Shown here: piece by piece, positions 1 to 4,206 of the stretch | How the letters are laid out: each line of letters starts with the position of its first letter | How positions within the stretch are numbered: position 1 is the stretch's first letter | Origin: Candidatus Methanoperedens sp. | GTDB lineage: Archaea > Halobacteriota > Methanosarcinia > Methanosarcinales > Methanoperedenaceae | DNA length: 6,343 nucleotides | Assembly: GCA_023249275.1 (NCBI GenBank) | Contig: JAHFCV010000135.1 | Coordinates: 1-6,343 of the forward strand | Direction: 5' to 3' | Program-made: the position numbers and the translations under genes | Notes under the pieces: generated by a model | The model's input: the letters and a program-made list of their open reading frames with translations, nothing else | The model's database searches: none | Told to the model about the DNA's origin: nothing

Positions 1-111
1 TTTATGGATCGGTTGCCGAGAAGTGGTACACCGGCGATGATTGAGAAATTGACAAATCATCAATGGAGCTGGGATGAATTTTTTAATTTTCAATTAAGTA
101 TTCTAAATTAG
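1..111 (+). CDS. C-terminal fragment of a probable insertion-sequence transposase (5' end outside window)
   Basis: An open frame enters from the left edge and ends with TAG at 109-111, leaving 36 visible residues. The readable part contains SGTPAMIEKLTNHQWSWDEF. It resembles the short tail found after the catalytic glutamate in many DDE transposases (a TPAM...T...W.W.E pattern), which is the basis for the call. No catalytic residue lies inside the window, so the family cannot be named. The frame overlaps the 3' end of the opposite-strand PIN gene by 9 bases, which suggests that the right end of the element lies close to 100-120. I could not identify a terminal inverted repeat or target duplication because the left end of the element is missing. 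It could instead be the tail of another integrase-like or unrelated protein. Confidence 0.5.
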   Translation, partial: FMDRLPRSGTPAMIEKLTNHQWSWDEFFNFQLSILN

Positions 112-450
112 GACAATGCCGAAAATTACAGGGATATCAGCTTTTTTGAGTTTAGAAATAGCGCGAAGATCATCAGAAACGATAAAATCACATTTCTTCT
201 GGAGAGCGATATCAATAAGTTCTTCTTCGCCGGTGGGTTTTGGTTTTGTTTCCAGAAGGGTTATTTCCTTAACTAATTTTAAGACTTCCTGAGCTGCCGA
301 ACTGTCATCATCAGAAAATTTCCCCATCTCTTCAAGTTCGGAATAAATCTTTTTTGTTATAACGAGAGTTACGGTTTTAATGGATGCTTCAAGATATCCG
401 CTATACTGTAAAGCTATCAGAGAGCAGGTATCGATTGCAAATCTCGTCAT
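103..450 (-). CDS. PIN-domain ribonuclease toxin (VapC-like), probably C-terminally truncated
   Basis: A 115-residue PIN-domain protein; such toxins are Mg2+-dependent RNases that cut tRNA or mRNA when not held by their antitoxin. The acidic catalytic set is visible: D7 in the opening strand (FAIDTCSLIAL), E38 (YSELEEM), a GEEE stretch at 74-77, and D93/D94 in IVSDDLRAI. The start overlaps the stop of the upstream RHH antitoxin gene as ATGA (447-450), has no Shine-Dalgarno sequence, and is probably translationally coupled. The protein stops soon after the last core strand (IPVIFGIVLI), whereas PIN/DUF3368-like proteins normally continue with one or two more helices of roughly 30 residues. Its TAG stop (103-105) lies within the overlap with the putative transposase tail, so the normal 3' end was probably replaced by an insertion. 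All catalytic acids remain, so activity cannot be ruled out. PIN identity is confident; truncation is inference. Confidence 0.85.
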   Translation of the reverse strand: MTRFAIDTCSLIALQYSGYLEASIKTVTLVITKKIYSELEEMGKFSDDDSSAAQEVLKLVKEITLLETKPKPTGEEELIDIALQKKCDFIVSDDLRAISKLKKADIPVIFGIVLI

Positions 451-737
451 TTGATGAGCAGTTTATCTATCTCTTTTTTGCCTTTCTTTGTCATCTCGTG
501 TATAATTTTGACTTCCTCGGCATCCTTGCCCAATGCGGCATGTAATTCCTCATAAGAGATGTGCCCCAATGTATATTCCAGCGCCAGAACTTCACGATAT
601 TTTAAAATGCTCTCCTTAACAGCTTCTGCCAATTTCATCCTCAGCCATTCAGACCTCGGGACATGGAGCATGCGTGTAAGTGCATCGATTTCCTCGATGA
701 GATGTTCATCCAGGCGAATGTTTATTTGGGTGGTCAT
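447..737 (-). CDS. Ribbon-helix-helix (CopG/VapB-type) antitoxin with C-terminal extension
   Basis: A 96-residue protein that probably neutralises the downstream PIN toxin and represses its own operon. Residues 1-45 form a typical ribbon-helix-helix: a polar strand (TTQINIRL), helix one (DEHLIEEIDALTRM), the VPRSEW turn, and a second helix. RHH proteins bind DNA as dimers through the strand. Residues 46-96 are charged and helical, including LGHISYEELHAALGKD, and probably contact the toxin; this part resembles a small helical add-on I cannot name. I chose ATG at 737. A TTG three codons upstream (746) is in frame, but it lies within the operator repeats and has no advantage. The stop overlaps the toxin ATG, giving the usual antitoxin-first order. 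Pairing and function are inferred from domain type and gene order. Confidence 0.85.
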   Translation of the reverse strand: MTTQINIRLDEHLIEEIDALTRMLHVPRSEWLRMKLAEAVKESILKYREVLALEYTLGHISYEELHAALGKDAEEVKIIHEMTKKGKKEIDKLLIK

Positions 738-740
738 GTA

Positions 741-764
741 TATCAAATACTATCATTTGATAGT
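741..764. promoter_or_regulatory. Probable autoregulatory operator of the toxin-antitoxin operon
   Basis: Three copies of a five-base half-site lie together: TATCA at 741-745, TATCA at 751-755 (exactly 10 bp away, one helical turn), and inverted TGATA at 758-762. The inner pair belongs to a 7-bp inverted repeat, ACTATCA (749-755) and TGATAGT (758-764), separated by two bases. The cluster sits directly upstream of the antitoxin ATG (737) and downstream of its likely TATA box, so a bound RHH dimer array would block initiation. Repeats are seen directly; operator function is inferred from RHH autoregulation in general. Confidence 0.55.
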
Positions 765-769
765 AAATG

Positions 770-785
770 CTATATAGTTTTCCAA
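770..785 (-). promoter_or_regulatory. Archaeal TATA-box promoter for the antitoxin-toxin operon
   Basis: Read on the - strand the region gives GGAAAACTATATAGC: an AT-rich TATA element at about 771-777 preceded by a purine-rich segment that could serve as a BRE. Transcription would begin about 25 bases downstream, near 749, leaving a leader of roughly 12 bases before the ATG at 737. No Shine-Dalgarno sequence is seen. Predicted from sequence and spacing only. Confidence 0.45.
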
Positions 786-826
786 AGGGGATAAATGATT
801 TTTTTATATTGCAGAATATGTTGAAA

Positions 827-1750
827 TCACACAATACTTCGTTTTGCCCCATCCCTGGACAACAGCACCACACGGCTGTTCTCGGATTCATCCGCAATGC
901 AGTAACCCAGCTCCTGCGCCACCTGTATAGAAAAGTCCCGTACTTCCTCATGCGAAGGCATGTTATCCGGCGCCAGGCGCTTTCTTGAGAAACCGAGGTG
1001 CATGTAGGCTTTCAATTCAACATAATCCGGTTCTGCAATTTTTATCAAGTCTGCAAAACCTTCAGGAGCTGTCATATTGACCCCTTTCGTCAGTGTCATC
1101 CTGACAGCAGTCCTCGTTTCAGAATCCTTCATGACCTCAAGCGACTGTTTTATGTTCTCCCACGTATTCCCGAGCGGCGCACATACTTTTACATAAGTTT
1201 CTTTGTCAGGCGCGTTCAGGCTGATATAAAGCTGCGTGGGCTTTATTTTTTCGAGCATCTGCGGGTTTGTCCCGTTTGTAACCACAAACGTGGTGAGGTT
1301 CTTTTTATGGAATTCGTCTATAAGTTCCGGAAGATAGGGGTATAGTGTGGGTTCGCCGGATAGCGATATGGCAACATGTTTCGGCTCAAACGCCTCTTTC
1401 CACTTTGCCTTATCCATGAACTCAGAGCCGCCGTAGCCCGAAACAAGACGGTGCTGCTCAGCGAGGCAGCTTTTTACTATGTCCTCCGGGGAATCCCACT
1501 TTTCAGGGACTTCGACAGGCGACTCGATGGCGCGCCAGCAGTGAAGGCATCGGTGGTTGCATACAAGGATTGGCGTCATCTGGATGCAGCGGTGCGATGT
1601 TATCCCGTAGAACTTTGATTTGTAGCAGCCGCCCTCGTTTCGCAGGCTTTTGTTGAGCCAGAGGCATGTTTTTACAGCGCCGTGGGAGCCTGCAAGGTGG
1701 TAGCCGTGTTTTTTGAGGAGGGATTTTGTTGATTCTGATATTGAGGTCAT
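827..1750 (-). CDS. taw1: tRNA-Phe 4-demethylwyosine synthase (TYW1/Taw1), radical SAM enzyme
   Basis: A 307-residue cytosolic enzyme that condenses N1-methylguanosine-37 of tRNA-Phe with two carbons of pyruvate to form the tricyclic 4-demethylwyosine, using SAM and two [4Fe-4S] clusters. The radical SAM cysteines are C64, C68 and C71 in CNHRCLHCW. A second cysteine set, C29, C42 and C55, is spaced 13 and 13 as in archaeal TYW1. K44, two residues after C42, matches by position the lysine reported to form a Schiff base with pyruvate. SGEPTLYP (131-138), VVTNGT and LYISLNAPD follow the radical SAM barrel pattern. The tail from about residue 243 (KAYMHLGFSR onward) fits the wyosine-forming C-terminal domain. 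Length is normal for the archaeal stand-alone form. ATG at 1750 is the first in-frame start; a nearby ATG at 1766 is out of frame. It is divergent from mat, the gene that makes its cofactor. Confidence 0.93.
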   Translation of the reverse strand: MTSISESTKSLLKKHGYHLAGSHGAVKTCLWLNKSLRNEGGCYKSKFYGITSHRCIQMTPILVCNHRCLHCWRAIESPVEVPEKWDSPEDIVKSCLAEQHRLVSGYGGSEFMDKAKWKEAFEPKHVAISLSGEPTLYPYLPELIDEFHKKNLTTFVVTNGTNPQMLEKIKPTQLYISLNAPDKETYVKVCAPLGNTWENIKQSLEVMKDSETRTAVRMTLTKGVNMTAPEGFADLIKIAEPDYVELKAYMHLGFSRKRLAPDNMPSHEEVRDFSIQVAQELGYCIADESENSRVVLLSRDGAKRSIV

Positions 1751-1780
1751 TGCTTTTATCCAGCATAATATTAAAACATG

Positions 1781-1790
1781 ATAAATAGAT
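1781..1790 (-). promoter_or_regulatory. Candidate TATA box for taw1
   Basis: The - strand reads ATCTATTTAT here, centred about 35 bases upstream of the taw1 ATG at 1750. That places a start site near 1760 and a leader of about 10 bases. A GGA about 10 bases before the ATG is the only weak Shine-Dalgarno-like element. A second AT-rich stretch at 1766-1775 is too close to the start codon to act as a TATA box. Prediction only. Confidence 0.3.
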
Positions 1791-1798
1791 TACCTAAA

Positions 1799-1816
1799 CC
1801 GAAAGGTATTATATAC
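1799..1816 (+). promoter_or_regulatory. BRE/TATA promoter of mat
   Basis: A purine-rich CCGAAAGG (1799-1806), suited to TFB contact, is followed directly by TATTATATAC (1807-1816), a good archaeal TATA element. Initiation about 25 bases downstream would fall near 1835, giving a leader of about 20 bases that holds a Shine-Dalgarno sequence. It lies back-to-back with the taw1 TATA candidate, and the two elements do not overlap. Confidence 0.5.
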
Positions 1817-1844
1817 AAAATAGCATCATTTGAAGAAAACCGTT

Positions 1845-1850
1845 AGAGGT
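1845..1850 (+). promoter_or_regulatory. Ribosome-binding site that fixes the mat start
   Basis: AGAGGT at 1845-1850 matches the 3' end of 16S rRNA and ends 6 bases before ATG at 1857. It supports that ATG over an in-frame TTG at 1830, which would add nine residues (MKKTVRGNL) that encode this very site and lie upstream of the conserved family start. Confidence 0.7.
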
Positions 1851-1856
1851 AATTTA

Positions 1857-3053
1857 ATGGCAAGAAACATTCGCGTTGAGAAAATCACACAAACTCCAAT
1901 CGAAAAACAGGAGATAGAGATAGTAGAGAGAAAAGGAGTCGGGCATCCCGACAGCATGGCGGACGGCTTTGCAGAAGCGGTAAGCCGGGCGCTGTGCAAT
2001 GAATATATCAAAAAATGCGGCACGATCCTTCATCATAATACAGACCAGGTAGAAGTTGTAGCCGGGCGCTCCCATCCCCAATACAAGGGAGGAGAACTGA
2101 TATCACCTATCTATGTATTGCTTGTGGGAAGGGCAACAAAAGAATTCAAGGATATAAAAATAGCCGCAGATACTACAGCCATAAGAGCTGCAAAGAATTA
2201 CCTTAAAAGCACACTTCCTGATATTGATTCAGAACATGACATTATCATAGACTGTAAACTGGGTGCCGGCTCAACAGACCTCCAGAGTGTTTTTAATCGC
2301 AGAAAAGCGCCAATGGCTAATGATACATCTTTTGGTGTAGGCCATGCTCCATTTTCAGAAGTGGAGAATATAGTTTACAATACCGAACGCCAGATGGTAT
2401 TGAACTTCAAGAAAGACCTTCCCGCTATCGGAACTGATATCAAGGTTATGGGTATGAGGAAGAATGACAACATAACCCTCACTGTCGCATGTGCCATGAT
2501 AGGTAAATATGTTGATGACCAGTCACATTATTTCAATATAAAGGAAGAACTCCGCGGTAAAATATGCGACCTTGCATCCGAATACACAGACCGCGAGGTT
2601 GAGGTTTTCGTTAACACAGGCGATGATGAAAAAAGCGGGTCGGTTTACCTGACAGTTACAGGGACTTCAGCCGAGATGGGCGACGACGGCTCAGTTGGCA
2701 GAGGGAACAGGTGCAACGGTCTGATTACCCCGAATAGACCCATGAGCATGGAAGCCACAAGCGGCAAGAACCCCATAAACCATGTGGGCAAGCTGTACAA
2801 CCTTCTCTCCAACCAGATAGCAAAGGATATTGCAGAGAACGTTTCTGGAATCGAGGACGTGTATATCCGCATCCTTTCCCAGATTGGAAAGCCCATTGAC
2901 CAGCCCCTGATTGCAAGCGCGCAGGTGATACCGGAAGATGGCGCGAATATGAAGGTTATCAAATCAGAGTCAGAAGCCATTATAGACAAGTGGCTTGGCG
3001 ATATCACAAAGATTACAGAAATGACAACAAGAGGAGAGCTGGATACTTTCTAG
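1857..3053 (+). CDS. mat: Archaeal S-adenosylmethionine synthetase (methionine adenosyltransferase)
   Basis: A 398-residue cytosolic enzyme that forms S-adenosylmethionine from methionine and ATP, releasing phosphate and diphosphate. It is the divergent archaeal MAT type (COG1812), not bacterial MetK. Motifs include KGVGHPDS (residues 26-33), VAGRSHP, DTTAIRAAKNYL, DCKLGAGSTDLQ, NDTSFGVGHAP, and a long glycine-rich conserved block from G269 (GTSAEMGDDGSVGRGNR) through MEATSGKNPINHVGK. Length is usual for the family and the frame is intact. The start at 1857 is supported by AGAGGT 6 bases upstream and a TATA box near 1811. It is the only gene of its operon in view: taw1 diverges upstream, and a convergent yjbQ-like gene ends 7 bp downstream. 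The product is used by its neighbour taw1 and by all methylation reactions. Identity is very secure. Confidence 0.97.
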   Translation: MARNIRVEKITQTPIEKQEIEIVERKGVGHPDSMADGFAEAVSRALCNEYIKKCGTILHHNTDQVEVVAGRSHPQYKGGELISPIYVLLVGRATKEFKDIKIAADTTAIRAAKNYLKSTLPDIDSEHDIIIDCKLGAGSTDLQSVFNRRKAPMANDTSFGVGHAPFSEVENIVYNTERQMVLNFKKDLPAIGTDIKVMGMRKNDNITLTVACAMIGKYVDDQSHYFNIKEELRGKICDLASEYTDREVEVFVNTGDDEKSGSVYLTVTGTSAEMGDDGSVGRGNRCNGLITPNRPMSMEATSGKNPINHVGKLYNLLSNQIAKDIAENVSGIEDVYIRILSQIGKPIDQPLIASAQVIPEDGANMKVIKSESEAIIDKWLGDITKITEMTTRGELDTF

Positions 3054-3068
3054 CTCTTTATTATTTTT
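3033..3068 (+). terminator. Hairpin plus U-run terminator of mat, containing the stop codon
   Basis: Bases 3033-3043 pair with 3049-3059 as an 11-bp stem (eight Watson-Crick and three G-U pairs) around a five-base loop TACTT. The core is AGAGCT (3035-3040) against AGCTCT (3052-3057). It is followed by ATTATTTTT (3060-3068). The mat TAG stop (3051-3053) is in the 3' arm, and the U-rich run covers the last codons of the convergent gene. Archaeal termination mainly needs the U-run; the hairpin may add to it or protect the 3' end. Confidence 0.55.
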
Positions 3069-3456
3069 CAATTATCGTTACATTTACGTTGCGGTTTCTC
3101 GGACCGTCAAGTTCAACAAATAATATACGCTGCCATGTGCCCAAAATGATATGTCCGTCTTCAATAGGAATAATCTCACTCATTCCAAGCAGGACTGCGC
3201 GCAGGTGGGCGTCGGCATTGTTATCTATTGAATTGTGGGCGTAGCTTTTGTTCTCTGGGACAAGTGTTTCCAGCATCCCCAGAATATCCACTCTTAATCT
3301 CCGCTCATTCTCATTGACTATTATCGCGCTTGTGGTGTGGGGCGTGGATATGACGCAGATGCCGTTTTTTATGCCGCTTTCTTTTACTATCGCGCGCACA
3401 CTGTCGGTTATGTCGATGAGTTCAGTCCGTGTTGTGGTCTGGATTTCCAGGTTCAT
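3061..3456 (-). CDS. yjbQ: YjbQ/UPF0047 family protein (secondary thiamine-phosphate synthase type)
   Basis: A compact soluble protein of 131 residues from the chosen start. The family is defined by structure and by weak thiamine-phosphate synthase activity of E. coli YjbQ; the physiological role in archaea is not settled. Family hallmarks are STPHTTSAI with H40, H74 in YAHN, DNNADAHLRAVLLG with H84, and GTWQRILFVELDGPR (106-120); the three histidines probably form the metal or active site. Three ATGs lie in a row (3462, 3459, 3456) just after GGGAAGG (complement of 3463-3469). Only the third has a useful spacing of 6 bases, so I place the start at 3456. A GTG at 3471 would add five residues. 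The gene ends 7 bp from the end of convergent mat and is divergent from tmk. Family call is secure; function is not. Confidence 0.9.
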   Translation of the reverse strand: MNLEIQTTTRTELIDITDSVRAIVKESGIKNGICVISTPHTTSAIIVNENERRLRVDILGMLETLVPENKSYAHNSIDNNADAHLRAVLLGMSEIIPIEDGHIILGTWQRILFVELDGPRNRNVNVTIIEK

Positions 3457-3462
3457 CATCAT

Positions 3463-3469
3463 CCTTCCC
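3463..3469 (-). promoter_or_regulatory. Shine-Dalgarno site deciding the yjbQ-like start
   Basis: The - strand reads GGGAAGG immediately before three consecutive ATG codons. With normal spacing of 5-8 bases, the third ATG (3456) is favoured. The site itself would be coding if the upstream GTG (3471) were used. Confidence 0.45.
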
Positions 3470-3517
3470 ACAATTAAATTGGGAAAACCTTTGGATAAGC
3501 TTTTTCATTAAAACTTC

Positions 3518-3527
3518 GATATATAGC
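3518..3527 (-). promoter_or_regulatory. TATA box, probably for the yjbQ-like gene
   Basis: The - strand reads GCTATATATC across this segment. Initiation about 25 bases downstream would fall near 3497, leaving a leader of about 40 bases with the GGGAAGG site. It is too close to the tmk ATG (3532) to serve tmk, whose own promoter is unclear: AT-rich candidates are 3473-3480 (leadered transcript) or about 3501-3509 (leaderless transcript). Confidence 0.4.
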
Positions 3528-3531
3528 TCAA

Positions 3532-4134
3532 ATGCAAAAAGGAACATTAATCACTCTTGAAGGAATTGACGGGACAGGAAAGTCCAGTATAGCAAAGATG
3601 CTCAAAACCAGATTCCCTGAAGCAGTTTTTACAGTGGAGCCTACCAAGAGCTGGATTGGAAAAGCTGTAAAGCGCTCAATCGAATCCGAAGCAGACCCGC
3701 TGGCAGAGCTATTTTTATTCGTTGCAGACCATGCCGAGCATATTGCCAAGGTAATAAGACCAGCTCTTTCTGAAGGAAAAACAGTAATCTCGGACAGGTA
3801 CTCGGACAGCAGGTACGCCTACCAGGGCGCCACGCTTTCGGATAAGTTCGATGATGCGATGGAGTGGGTGCAGGGCATCCATAAAGGCTGGACGATTGTT
3901 CCCGACCTGACAATTCTATTTACGATTGACCCCAGCATTGCGGTTTCACGGTGCGGTGTTCGCGGGAACCATACCAAGTTTGAGAAAATCGGGTTCCTGG
4001 AAACCGTGCAGGGGAATTTTTTGACGCTTGCAAAAAACGAACCCCAAAGATTTGTAATAATAGATGCGGGACGGGAGCTTGAAGTCGTAAGACTTGAAGT
4101 TGAGAGTGTGATTGAAAAATTCCTGGGTAAATAA
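3532..4134 (+). CDS. tmk: Thymidylate kinase (dTMP kinase)
   Basis: A 200-residue cytosolic P-loop kinase that phosphorylates dTMP to dTDP with ATP, an essential step toward dTTP. Visible motifs are the P-loop EGIDGTGKSS (10-19), EPT (36-38), the region LFLFVADHAEH (60-70), DRYSDSRYAYQG (88-99) with the family DR(Y/F/H) signature and nucleotide-binding residues, PDLTI (124-128), and the basic lid region around R140-R144. Length is normal. ATG at 3532 places the P-loop at the standard distance from the N-terminus. No Shine-Dalgarno sequence is seen, so the mRNA may be leaderless. It is divergent from the YjbQ-like gene and lies 72 bp upstream of uvrA in the same direction. A loose link through DNA precursor supply and repair is possible, but uvrA seems to have its own promoter. 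Confidence 0.95.
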   Translation: MQKGTLITLEGIDGTGKSSIAKMLKTRFPEAVFTVEPTKSWIGKAVKRSIESEADPLAELFLFVADHAEHIAKVIRPALSEGKTVISDRYSDSRYAYQGATLSDKFDDAMEWVQGIHKGWTIVPDLTILFTIDPSIAVSRCGVRGNHTKFEKIGFLETVQGNFLTLAKNEPQRFVIIDAGRELEVVRLEVESVIEKFLGK

Positions 4135-4158
4135 AATCCACCGGCTCATCCATATCCA

Positions 4159-4171
4159 TAATATTTTATCC
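4159..4171 (+). promoter_or_regulatory. Candidate TATA box for uvrA
   Basis: TAATATTTTATCC lies about 40 bases upstream of the uvrA ATG (4207). Initiation near 4190 would leave a leader of about 15 bases. No Shine-Dalgarno sequence precedes the ATG. The T-rich part could also help end tmk transcripts. The rest of the 72-bp gap holds nothing else I recognise. Confidence 0.3.
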
Positions 4172-4206
4172 TTCCCGCGCCATCTAATAACAACACCATT
4201 CTTTTC

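Noticed and set aside
559..777. Open frame on + strand across the antitoxin gene and its promoter
   Set aside because: It is antisense to a clear RHH antitoxin and has no recognisable domain or ribosome-binding site.
801..807. T-run downstream of taw1
   Set aside because: It is a T-run on the + strand, so it reads as A in the taw1 transcript and cannot serve as its U-rich terminator.
998..1345. 115-codon frame on + strand
   Set aside because: It lies wholly antisense to taw1, whose catalytic motifs define the real frame; the translation shows no family features.
1503..1766. 87-codon frame on - strand with an ATG upstream of taw1
   Set aside because: It overlaps taw1 in another frame and has no coherent domain; the taw1 frame includes the auxiliary cysteines from residue 29.
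2645..3007. 120-codon frame on - strand
   Set aside because: It is antisense to the most conserved block of mat; hydrophobic runs arise from the complement of glycine- and serine-rich codons.
3471..3481. Short palindrome CAATT-A-AATTG between the YjbQ-like gene and tmk
   Set aside because: It has only five-base AT-rich arms that do not extend outward; too short to call an operator without conservation data.
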